DNA from: Actinomycetota bacterium
GTDB taxonomy: Bacteria > Actinomycetota > Acidimicrobiia > IMCC26256 > VFJJ01
Assembly (NCBI GenBank): GCA_009886115.1
Contig: VFJJ01000014.1
Location: 1-44,229, forward strand
DNA length: 44,229 bases
Reading direction: 5' to 3'
Shown: positions 1 through 6,487 of the stretch, in pieces
Layout of the letters: each line of letters starts with the position of its first letter
Numbering within the stretch: position 1 is the stretch's first letter
The notes under the pieces: model-generated
What the model was told of the DNA's origin: nothing
Databases searched by the model: none
The model's input: only the letters and a program-made list of their open reading frames with translations
Made by a program: the position numbers and the translations under genes

Positions 1-84
1 ACAGGTACAGGTACAGGTACAGGTACAGGTACAGGTACAGGTACAGGTACAGGTACAGGTACAGGTACAGGTACAGGTACAGGT
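1..84. repeat. ACAGGT hexanucleotide microsatellite, open at the left edge
   Basis: Fourteen uninterrupted, identical copies of ACAGGT fill the first 84 bases and run off the window, so the true copy number is unknown. The unit length is a multiple of three, so copy changes would not shift a reading frame. On the minus strand the tract lies just downstream of a possible promoter (TACGGT at 96-101) for a leftward gene, so it may be in a leader or an early coding part of that gene. Perfect identity implies recent slippage or an assembly edge effect. Confidence 0.95.
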
Positions 85-103
85 GGTCCTGAGCACCGTA
101 TCA

Positions 104-191
104 CGATCATGCGTTCGGGGCAAACATTCGTTCGATTCCCTCTTGACGACGAACGTCCGTTCGTGGTTGGATCTCATCGAACAGTCGTTCG
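104..191. promoter_or_regulatory. Cluster of LexA (SOS) boxes, two perfect and two near-perfect
   Basis: The actinobacterial LexA operator is CGAAC-N4-GTTCG. Two exact copies are visible: CGAACGTCCGTTCG at 150-163 and CGAACAGTCGTTCG at 178-191. Two more have one mismatch: CGATC-ATGC-GTTCG at 104-117 and CAAAC-ATTC-GTTCG at 121-134. Successive boxes start 17, 29 and 28 bases apart. They precede a LysM gene on the plus strand. The two left boxes also overlap where the -10 to -35 part of a leftward promoter would lie, which fits autoregulation of a divergent lexA outside the window, the usual arrangement in mycobacteria. Confidence 0.85.
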
Positions 192-308
192 GTGTCGTTC
201 GTGCGAGCTCGGGTCGAGGCCGGGTCGCTCTCGCCCCGTCCGGCTACCGGAGGGTGCCCGCCACCACCGGGCGCCCTCCGCCCCGACGTCGCCTTCCCGG
301 AGATCATC

Positions 309-902
309 ATGTCGAGCTTCACGTGCCCTCCAACCGTGCTCCACGTCGGCCCCGCTCGGGCAGAACGCGGCTCGCCCGGCGAGGGCAGCGCACGGAGGGC
401 CTGGCCGCTGGCCAGCGGGGCCGACGCCTGGTTTCCCGAGCCGCTGATCCTGAGGGCGGCCCAGCCTGGTCGGTGCCAGCCCCGTCAGGCTCCGTCCGGG
501 CCGACGCATCGACGGCGCTCCGCGGCCGGTGAAAGTCGCCGACCGATCGGCCACGGCGTCCGGATCGGCGCCGGTTCGTCGAGTCGCGATGCCCGCACCG
601 TCGCTCGCGCCCGGCGGAGCATCGTCCTCGCGCTGGCGCTGCTGGTCGTGACCACCATCCCTGCGATGGCCGATGGTCTCGGCGGGTCCGGTCCCCAGGG
701 TTCAGCCGCCTCCGGTGCTCCCGAGCCCATGGCGGCGATCGTCCACTACGTCGAGCCGGGAGACACCCTGTGGTCGATCGCTCGGCGGATCGAGCCCGAC
801 GGCGAGGTTCGGCCCATCGTCGACGCCCTCTCGCGAGCTCGGGGGGGCCTTCCGTTGCAGCCGGGCGAGGCCATCCGCTGGCCCCTCGGGTCGGGGCTCT
901 GA
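309..902 (+). CDS. LexA-controlled LysM membrane protein, ChiZ/DivS-like cell-division inhibitor
   Basis: A 197-aa protein if started at ATG 309, which has GGAG at 299-302, six bases upstream. The in-frame GTG at 192 is an alternative, but it abuts a LexA box. After a long, Arg- and Pro-rich N-terminus there is a hydrophobic helix at about residues 105-121, a short linker and a C-terminal LysM domain at about 145-195 (VHYVEPGDTLWSIARRI at its start). It is therefore probably anchored in the membrane with LysM facing peptidoglycan. Position decides the call: between SOS boxes and nrdR, like Rv2719c (ChiZ) of Mycobacterium, DivS of Corynebacterium, and functionally YneA of Bacillus, which block septation during DNA damage. 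The division-inhibitor role is inference; the LysM domain is seen. The N-terminal region is poorly conserved and the start uncertain. Confidence 0.7.
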   Translation: MSSFTCPPTVLHVGPARAERGSPGEGSARRAWPLASGADAWFPEPLILRAAQPGRCQPRQAPSGPTHRRRSAAGESRRPIGHGVRIGAGSSSRDARTVARARRSIVLALALLVVTTIPAMADGLGGSGPQGSAASGAPEPMAAIVHYVEPGDTLWSIARRIEPDGEVRPIVDALSRARGGLPLQPGEAIRWPLGSGL

Positions 903-991
903 CGGCCTGCCCGTCGACGGCTTCCAAGGACGCGCTTCGAGGGGGCTGGCGTTGTCGAGGCCCGTGTTGGTGAGGGTGCCCGGGAGGGTCC

Positions 992-997
992 TACGGT
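992..997 (+). promoter_or_regulatory. Possible -10 box for a leaderless nrdR transcript
   Basis: TACGGT lies six bases before the GTG start of nrdR, the spacing expected if transcription begins at the start codon. No Shine-Dalgarno precedes this GTG at a normal distance. No clear -35 box is seen. The same hexamer-to-start spacing recurs at several genes in this window. Confidence 0.4.
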
Positions 998-1003
998 AGG
1001 TGC

Positions 1004-1483
1004 GTGCGCTGTCCGTACTGCGAGGCCGTCGAGACCAAGGTGGTCGACTCGCGCGTGACCGACGGCGGTGCCGCCATTCGCCGACGGCGCGAGTGTCTGC
1101 ACTGCGAGCTCCGTTTCACCACGTTCGAGCGCACCGAGGACGGCGGGCTCGTCGTGGTCAAGCGATCAGGCGGGCGTCAGGCGTTCCAGCGGGAGAAGCT
1201 CCTGTCGGGTCTCCGGCGAGCGGCCAAGAACCGTCCCCTCGATCCGGCGGCCCTCGAGGCCGTGGCCGTGTCGGTCGAGGAGCATGTCCGAGCCCGTGGA
1301 CCCCTCGTGCCCACCGACGAGATCGGCCGTGCCGTACTCGAGCGGCTGCGTGAGCTCGACGAGGTCACCTACCTTCGTTTCGCATCGGTGTACATGGGGT
1401 TCGAGGACGCCACCGACTTCGCCCGGGAGGCCGGGCTCCTGAACAAGGCGACGGCCCCCAAGGAGCGTCGCCGGCGCGGCTGA
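1004..1483 (+). CDS. nrdR: Transcriptional repressor NrdR
   Basis: A 159-aa protein of the normal NrdR length. The N-terminal zinc ribbon has its four cysteines at C3, C6, C31 and C34 (MRCPYC and ECLHC), followed by the basic stretch RRRR and then an ATP-cone domain from about residue 46 to 136 (VVVKRSGGRQAFQREKL near its start). NrdR senses ATP/dATP through the ATP cone and represses ribonucleotide reductase genes by binding paired NrdR boxes. The start is GTG, which puts the zinc ribbon at the very N-terminus as in the family. Its likely target, nrdJ, is the next gene downstream, with a NrdR-box-like palindrome in between. The C-terminus ends in a basic tail (KERRRRG). Confidence 0.95.
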   Translation: MRCPYCEAVETKVVDSRVTDGGAAIRRRRECLHCELRFTTFERTEDGGLVVVKRSGGRQAFQREKLLSGLRRAAKNRPLDPAALEAVAVSVEEHVRARGPLVPTDEIGRAVLERLRELDEVTYLRFASVYMGFEDATDFAREAGLLNKATAPKERRRRG

Positions 1484-1582
1484 AGGCTCGCGGCCGCGCC
1501 CTCTGGCGGTGCCACACGAGCGACCAATCGGCGCTTTTCGGCAGGATCGCGGAGATGGACCAGAAAAATTCCGGTCTGATTG

Positions 1583-1612
1583 TTGACAGGAAGAGAATCC
1601 CAGTGCTGTAAT
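1583..1612 (+). promoter_or_regulatory. Strong sigma-70-type promoter of nrdJ
   Basis: TTGACA (1583-1588) is a perfect -35 and TGTAAT (1607-1612) matches the -10 consensus at five of six positions, with an 18-base spacer. The surrounding 1550-1620 stretch is clearly more A/T-rich than its neighbours. Predicted transcription starts near 1619, giving a leader of about 200 bases before the preferred nrdJ start. I see no adenosylcobalamin riboswitch core in that leader. Confidence 0.75.
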
Positions 1613-1643
1613 TTACCCCTGATCTCGCGGTCCGATGTCCGCA

Positions 1644-1663
1644 ACCCACAAGATGTAGTGGGT
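1644..1663. promoter_or_regulatory. Putative NrdR box (operator of nrdJ)
   Basis: ACCCAC-AAGATGTA-GTGGGT is a perfect six-base inverted repeat around an eight-base A/T-richer centre. It resembles the NrdR box (ACAC-rich arm, AT-rich centre, GTGT-rich arm). It lies about 25 bases downstream of the predicted transcription start, where binding would block elongation or promoter escape. NrdR boxes normally come in pairs about 31 bases apart; the candidate partner around 1615-1632 is weak. Assignment rests on position and shape. Confidence 0.5.
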
Positions 1664-1803
1664 AATGGAAGAATTCGGTGTCCGGATGCGTTTGGCCGGG
1701 AGCGTGCGATCGAGAAGCACTGACACCCCGGCGCACGATGACGGCTCCGTGAATCTCGCACGGTGACGATCGGGCGTCGACATGTTCACTCCACGAGACG
1801 TTG

Positions 1804-1810
1804 AAGGGAA
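1804..1810 (+). promoter_or_regulatory. Ribosome binding site deciding the nrdJ start
   Basis: AAGGGAA ends ten bases before ATG 1821. The alternative ATG 1782, 39 bases upstream in frame, has no comparable purine-rich motif, so 1821 is preferred. Confidence 0.5.
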
Positions 1811-1820
1811 ACGCGCCAAC

Positions 1821-4652
1821 ATGGCCATGGCACCTGAGCAGATCGGCATCGGAATTCGTCGGTGGTTCACCCGCAAGGGTGTTCACCCGTACGACACCGT
1901 CGCTTGGGAGATCCGCGACGCCCGGATCCCCAACCACCGAGACGGCACCGACGCGTTCTTCCAAGCGGGTGTCGAATTCCCGGTGACGTGGTCGCAGAAC
2001 GCCACCAACATCGTCGCCCAGAAGTACTTCCGGGGGACGCTCGGTTCCCCCGACCGTGAGTGGTCGCTGCGCCAGGTCATCGATCGGGTGGCTGACACGA
2101 TCACCGGATGGGGCCTACGTGACGGGTACTTCGTCGACCAGGCCGAGGCCGAGGCCTTCTGCGACGACCTCAAGTACCTGTTGGTCCACCAGTTCGCGGC
2201 GTTCAACTCGCCGGTGTGGTTCAACATCGGTGTCCGCGGGGTGCCGCAGCAGGCCAGCGCCTGTTTCATCCTCGCGGTCGACGACACCATGTCGTCCATC
2301 CTCAACTGGTACGTCGAGGAAGGCACGATCTTCAAGGGGGGATCGGGCTCGGGGATCAACCTCTCGAACATCCGGTCCTCGCACGAGCGCCTCGCCGGTG
2401 GCGGGACCGCCAGCGGGCCGGTCAGCTTCATGCGCGGCGCCGATGCATCGGCGGGCACGATCAAGTCGGGTGGCAAGACCCGTCGTGCGGCCAAGATGGT
2501 GATCCTCAACGCCGACCATCCCGACATCGAAGACTTCATCTGGTGCAAGTCGATCGAGGAGCGCAAGGCCCGAGCGCTGGCCGAAGCCGGTTTCGACATG
2601 GACCTCGACGGACGCGACTCGCACTCGATCCAGTACCAGAACGCCAACAACTCGGTGCGGGTGACCGACGAGTTCATGCAGGCCGTGGTCGAAGATCGCG
2701 AGTGGGAGTTCAAGGCCGTCAAGACGGGCGAGACGGTGCGCACCGTTCGTGCCCGCGACCTGATGCGCCAGATCGCCCAGGCCTCGTGGGACTGCGCCGA
2801 CCCGGGGATGCAGTTCGACACCACCATCAACCGTTGGCACACGGCGAAGAACACGGCCCGGATCAACGGGTCGAACCCGTGCTCGGAGTACATGCACATC
2901 GACAACTCGGCGTGCAACCTCGCGTCGCTCAACCTCATGAAGTTCGTGGGCGATGACGGCGCCTTCGACGTCGACGGGTACCGGCGCGCCGTCGAGATCA
3001 TGTTCACGGGCCAGGAGATCCTCGTCGGCAACGCCGACTACCCGACCGATCGCATCGGCGAGAACAGCCGACGATTCCGTCAGCTCGGGCTGGGCTACGC
3101 GAACCTCGGTGCGTTGCTCATGGCCCAGGGCCTGCCGTACGACTCCGAGGGCGGTCGGGCCTGGGCCGCCTCGCTCACGGCGCTGATGACCGGGCACGCC
3201 TACGCCGTCTCGGCCCGGACCGCCGGGCGGATGGGGCCGCACGCCGGCTACGAGGACAACAAGGAGCCGATGCTCGACGTGTTGCGCATGCACCGCGCCG
3301 CGGTGGCTCGCATCGACGAGGAGCTCGTGCCGCCGGAGCTGCTCGGTGCTGCGCAGCAGGCCTGGGACGAGGCGGTCGACCTCGCCGAGATCAACGGGGT
3401 CCGCAACTCGCAGGCCACGGTCCTCGCCCCGACGGGAACCATCGGGCTGATGATGGACTGCGACACGACCGGTATCGAGCCCGACCTGGCCTTGACCAAG
3501 GCCAAGAAGCTCGTGGGCGGCGGGACGATGTTCATCGTCAACACCACCGTCCACCGGGCACTGCGCCGCCTCGGCTACTCGGAGGGCGAGGCCTCGGCGA
3601 TCGTCGACTACGTCAACGTGAACAAGACGATCATCGGGGCGCCGCTGCTGCGCCCGTCCGACCTGTCGGTGTTCGCCTGTGCCATGGGCGACAACACGAT
3701 CCACTACATGGGTCACGTGAAGATGATGGCTGCCGTGCAGCCGTTCATCTCGGGCGCCATCTCCAAGACGGTCAACCTGCCCGAGGATGCGACGGTCGAG
3801 GATGTCGAGGACCTGCTGGTCGAGGGCTGGCGGCTGGGGCTCAAGGCCATCGCGCTCTATCGCGACAACTGCAAGGTGGGTCAACCCCTCTCGACACAGA
3901 AGAAGGCCGGCGAGAGCACCGAGCGCTCCGGCGCGGGCGCAGTGACCGAGCGGATCGTCGAGCGGGTGATCGAGACGGTCATCATGCAGCAGCCCGTCCG
4001 ACAGCGGCTCCCCCGCAAGCGAACCTCGAAGACGTTCTCGTTCCGGGTGGCCGACTGCCACGGCTACGTCACCGTGGGCGAGTTCGAGGACGGCCGTCCC
4101 GGTGAGGTGTTCCTCCGGGTCGCCAAGCAGGGCTCGACCCTGGCCGGGATCATGGATGCCTTCGCCATCTCGGTGAGCCACGGGCTCCAGTACGGCGTGC
4201 CCCTCGATGCGTTCGTCGAGATGTTCACCAACATGCGCTTCGAGCCCGCCGGCATGACCGACGATCCCGACATTCGCTTCTCGACGAGCCTGGTCGACTA
4301 CATCTTCCGCCGCCTGGCGGTCGAGTACCTGCCCTACGACCGTCGGGTCGAGCTCGGCGTGCTCACCGTGGGCGAGCGCATGCAGCCCACGCTGCCCGGG
4401 GTCGACGAGCAGACGATGCCGGCCCAGTGGTCGACCCAGCTCCGCCATCCCGAGCTCGACGGCGATCCGTTGCTGCGAGAGCTGACCAGCGAGCCCCCGG
4501 CCTCGGCCCCGGCCCCAGCGGCTCCGCCGTCCGTGGTCGCCCGTCCCAAGCAGGTCGAGCAGGTCGTGTGCCACGTGTGCGGCGATCTGATGAAGCGGGC
4601 GGGCAGCTGTCACGTGTGCGAGTCGTGCGGGGCGACGAGCGGCTGCAGCTGA
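1821..4652 (+). CDS. nrdJ: Vitamin B12-dependent (class II) ribonucleoside-diphosphate reductase
   Basis: A 943-aa adenosylcobalamin-dependent reductase that makes deoxyribonucleotides in the cytoplasm. Numbered from ATG 1821, the radical-site motif NPCSE is at residues 352-356 with the thiyl cysteine C354. The redox partners are C148 (QQASACF) and C365 (NSACNLASL). The C354-C365 spacing of 11 equals that of the Thermotoga enzyme. The C-terminal part has the Ser/Lys/Thr-rich linker, the TSCPD-type domain (about 735-840) and a final Cys-rich zinc-ribbon tail from C917 (CHVCGDLMKR... CESCG) expected to re-reduce the active site. No ATP cone is evident at the N-terminus. Start 1782 would add 13 residues. 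It is controlled by the promoter and NrdR box upstream and insulated by a strong terminator. Confidence 0.96.
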   Translation: MAMAPEQIGIGIRRWFTRKGVHPYDTVAWEIRDARIPNHRDGTDAFFQAGVEFPVTWSQNATNIVAQKYFRGTLGSPDREWSLRQVIDRVADTITGWGLRDGYFVDQAEAEAFCDDLKYLLVHQFAAFNSPVWFNIGVRGVPQQASACFILAVDDTMSSILNWYVEEGTIFKGGSGSGINLSNIRSSHERLAGGGTASGPVSFMRGADASAGTIKSGGKTRRAAKMVILNADHPDIEDFIWCKSIEERKARALAEAGFDMDLDGRDSHSIQYQNANNSVRVTDEFMQAVVEDREWEFKAVKTGETVRTVRARDLMRQIAQASWDCADPGMQFDTTINRWHTAKNTARINGSNPCSEYMHIDNSACNLASLNLMKFVGDDGAFDVDGYRRAVEIMFTGQEILVGNADYPTDRIGENSRRFRQLGLGYANLGALLMAQGLPYDSEGGRAWAASLTALMTGHAYAVSARTAGRMGPHAGYEDNKEPMLDVLRMHRAAVARIDEELVPPELLGAAQQAWDEAVDLAEINGVRNSQATVLAPTGTIGLMMDCDTTGIEPDLALTKAKKLVGGGTMFIVNTTVHRALRRLGYSEGEASAIVDYVNVNKTIIGAPLLRPSDLSVFACAMGDNTIHYMGHVKMMAAVQPFISGAISKTVNLPEDATVEDVEDLLVEGWRLGLKAIALYRDNCKVGQPLSTQKKAGESTERSGAGAVTERIVERVIETVIMQQPVRQRLPRKRTSKTFSFRVADCHGYVTVGEFEDGRPGEVFLRVAKQGSTLAGIMDAFAISVSHGLQYGVPLDAFVEMFTNMRFEPAGMTDDPDIRFSTSLVDYIFRRLAVEYLPYDRRVELGVLTVGERMQPTLPGVDEQTMPAQWSTQLRHPELDGDPLLRELTSEPPASAPAPAAPPSVVARPKQVEQVVCHVCGDLMKRAGSCHVCESCGATSGCS

Positions 4653-4665
4653 GTCGAGTCGCTTC

Positions 4666-4704
4666 GGAGGGGGACGGTTCCGATCGTCCCCCTCCAGCGG
4701 TTTT
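4666..4704 (+). terminator. Strong intrinsic terminator after nrdJ
   Basis: An 11-bp perfect stem, GGAGGGGGACG (4666-4676) with CGTCCCCCTCC (4685-4695), closes an 8-base loop. Five bases later comes TTTT at 4701-4704. It lies 13 bases after the nrdJ stop and is the clearest rho-independent terminator in the window. Confidence 0.85.
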
Positions 4705-4710
4705 CGGGAC

Positions 4711-4908
4711 CCGTCGACGGCCGAGCCGGCCGAAGACGAGCAACCAGGCGAAGACCGCGAACAGCACGCCGAAGGTCCCGTAGAGCTGTGACGCCGACAC
4801 GACCATCTGCGGAACGACCAGCGCGCCCAGCCATTTCAGCCCCTCGAGCCCGACGGCCCCGACGATCGCGCCGGGCATGAGGTCACGCAGCGGTGCGCTG
4901 CGACAGCC
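4711..4908 (-). pseudogene. C-terminal remnant of a YihY/BrkB-family membrane protein
   Basis: On the minus strand, directly after the stop codon of the 81-aa gene and in the same frame, the sequence reads LRDLMPGAIVGAVG, then two hydrophobic helices separated by SASQLYGTFG, ending in FGRLGRRR. This is the pattern of the last two transmembrane helices of YihY/BrkB proteins, including the conserved LYGTFG. Family members have about 280-320 residues with six helices; here only about 65 residues exist. The N-terminal part is absent and the frame has no proper stop, running on into the nrdJ terminator and antisense to nrdJ. I therefore call it a decayed fragment. An ATG at 4878 could still start a small two-helix protein, but nothing supports its expression. 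Confidence 0.5.
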
Positions 4909-5154
4909 TCAGACGGGCGGGACCGCCAGGACGCGGATGTCGAGCAGTTGGTCGACGCAGTACGTCCGGTCGACGAGCCGTTGCCCCGAGACTTCACCCA
5001 TGACCAGGTGCGTCTTGGCGGACACCGCACTCCCGGGCGCCAGGCTGGCGAGGTCGAGCAACTGATCGACGAACCAGGTGCGGTCGACGAGGGATCGACC
5101 AGTCAGTTGCACCATCAGCTCATCGACACGGGTTGTCACGTCGAGTGCGGTCAT
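4909..5154 (-). CDS. Unrecognised 81-aa protein made of a duplicated module
   Basis: A short minus-strand gene with codon usage like its neighbours (C/G at most third positions) and a GAAAGGA motif at 5168-5174, a rather long 13 bases from the ATG. The protein contains two copies of one module at a 38-residue period: residues 14-39 (M-x-x-L-T-G-R-S-LVDRTWFVDQLLDLASLA) and 52-77 (M-x-x-V-S-G-Q-R-LVDRTYCVDQLLDIRVLA). Each has a DRT turn and an amphipathic VDQLLD helix. There is no signal peptide, membrane segment or known catalytic motif. I do not recognise the family; helix-mediated binding is only a guess. It is followed without a gap by a YihY fragment and lies divergent to ctaA, 239 bases away. 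Confidence 0.6.
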   Translation of the reverse strand: MTALDVTTRVDELMVQLTGRSLVDRTWFVDQLLDLASLAPGSAVSAKTHLVMGEVSGQRLVDRTYCVDQLLDIRVLAVPPV

Positions 5155-5385
5155 CGGGTCACCCGATCCTTTCGAAAGGCTCGGTGGGGAGTTGGATCTC
5201 GGACACGCCGGTCGGCCTCATCGGCTCGACCACCTTGAGGATACGACGGATCGCCGTGCAGCGGGGTTCGCTTGACCGATTCGGGACCGGCGAGCCCGAG
5301 AATGAGTCGAACGGCCCAACGGGGGCCGCGGCCACGCCACGACCACGCCGAGGCCACGGTAGCGGTTCGATCGGTGGGCGGGCCG

Positions 5386-5391
5386 TACGAT
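5386..5391 (+). promoter_or_regulatory. Possible -10 box of ctaA
   Basis: TACGAT lies two bases before ATG 5394 and eight before an in-frame GTG at 5400. If it is a real -10 box, the transcript would start near 5398-5400 and the true start would be GTG 5400 on a leaderless mRNA. The rest of 5155-5385 shows no gene or clear signal. Confidence 0.3.
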
Positions 5392-5393
5392 CG

Positions 5394-6452
5394 ATGCTCG
5401 TGCTCCACCGCCGCCTCTCACCCGATTCCTATCGCCGGATCACGCTCGTGGCCCTGGTCCTGTTGTGCTTCATCGTGGTGAGTGGGGCGCTGGTGCGTCT
5501 CAGCGGATCCGGCCTCGGCTGCTCCGACTGGCCCAACTGCGAGGAGGGCGAGCTGGTCGCCCCCCTCGAGTACCACGCCCTGGTCGAGTTCGTGAATCGG
5601 CTCGTCACAGGCCTGGTGTCGGCCGCTGTCATCCTCGCCGTGCTGGGCTCGCTGGTTCGCGCCCCTCGTCGCCGTGACCTCACCCGGTGGTCGCTCGGGC
5701 TCGTGGTCGGCGTGATCGCCCAGATCGTCCTCGGCGGGATCGTCGTGCTCGCCGGGCTGAAGCCGCCGTTCGTGATGGGACACTTCCTCGTGTCGATGGT
5801 GCTGGTGGCCAATGCCGTCGTGCTCCATCACAAGGCCAGCCAGCACGATGGCGCGGGCGAGCTGGGCACAGGCGATGTCGACATCGACGACGACGACGTC
5901 GACATCGCGACTCAGGCGGGGCCGAGCATCGCGACTCGGCTGGTTCGGGTGGTGTTCGCGCTGGTCGTGATCGTGCTCGTGCTCGGCACGATCGTGACCG
6001 CGACCGGACCCCACGGCGGAGACGAGACGGCCGAACGCTTCGACCTGCCACTGCGGACGGTCACCCGGGTGCACGCCGGCGCCGTCTGGGCGCTGGTGGC
6101 CCTGACGATCGCCCTGTGCATCGTGGCGTCTCGCGCGCTGCGTCGCGGCGATCGGTCGGCCGAGTCCCTGCGCCGGGCGGCGACGAGGCTGCTGGTCTTC
6201 GAGGCCGTGCAGGGCGCCATTGGCTACCTGCAGTACTTCACCGACGTTCCGCCGGAGCTCGTGGCGCTCCACGTCGCCGGGGCCACGGCCACGTTCATCG
6301 CCGCGGTGCAGCTGCTCATCGTGGGCGGGGGGAGCTTCGCAACGTCCGGCGTCGGCCCCGACGTCGAAGGGATCGGACGATCCTCCGGGCCGGGGGCTCC
6401 GGTGGGGGTGGGTTCGGTGGTGCACGGCTCGGGGCTCGCTCACCCCGGGTAG
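5394..6452 (+). CDS. ctaA: Haem A synthase, CtaA/COX15 family
   Basis: A 352-aa polytopic membrane protein that oxidises haem O to haem A for aa3-type cytochrome oxidase. Eight hydrophobic helices are visible as two four-helix halves. The first loop carries the paired-cysteine motif CSDWPNC, typical of this family, followed by EFVNR, the actinobacterial form of the haem-ligand helix. Histidines at MGHFLVS, RVHAGAVW and ALHVAGA match the other haem-binding positions. Between the halves is an unusual acidic cytoplasmic loop (DVDIDDDDVDIA). The ATG at 5394 is used; GTG 5400 is possible if the transcript is leaderless. The stop overlaps the possible promoter of the following gene. Confidence 0.92.
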   Translation: MLVLHRRLSPDSYRRITLVALVLLCFIVVSGALVRLSGSGLGCSDWPNCEEGELVAPLEYHALVEFVNRLVTGLVSAAVILAVLGSLVRAPRRRDLTRWSLGLVVGVIAQIVLGGIVVLAGLKPPFVMGHFLVSMVLVANAVVLHHKASQHDGAGELGTGDVDIDDDDVDIATQAGPSIATRLVRVVFALVVIVLVLGTIVTATGPHGGDETAERFDLPLRTVTRVHAGAVWALVALTIALCIVASRALRRGDRSAESLRRAATRLLVFEAVQGAIGYLQYFTDVPPELVALHVAGATATFIAAVQLLIVGGGSFATSGVGPDVEGIGRSSGPGAPVGVGSVVHGSGLAHPG

Positions 6453-6455
6453 GAT
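6450..6455 (+). promoter_or_regulatory. Possible -10 box of the NlpC/P60 gene
   Basis: TAGGAT overlaps the ctaA stop codon. Five bases later is an in-frame ATC (6461) and 32 bases later the first canonical start, GTG 6488. See the finding on non-canonical starts. Confidence 0.35.
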
Positions 6456-6487
6456 GGGGCATCGGGAACACTCGTCATCCTCTCGCC

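Noticed and set aside
1-110. Minus-strand frame from ATG 110 reading Pro-Val repeats through the microsatellite
   Set aside because: Only a few non-repeat residues are visible and nothing shows it is translated; an untranslated leader is equally likely.
1613-1820. Adenosylcobalamin riboswitch in the nrdJ leader
   Set aside because: NrdJ is B12-dependent so I looked, but found no B12-box-like core or convincing fold; the NrdR palindrome explains regulation better.
2115-4613. 832-codon open frame on the minus strand opposite nrdJ
   Set aside because: High GC with rare stop codons makes long antisense frames; its product is Asp/Arg/His-rich low complexity and nrdJ on the other strand has all catalytic residues.
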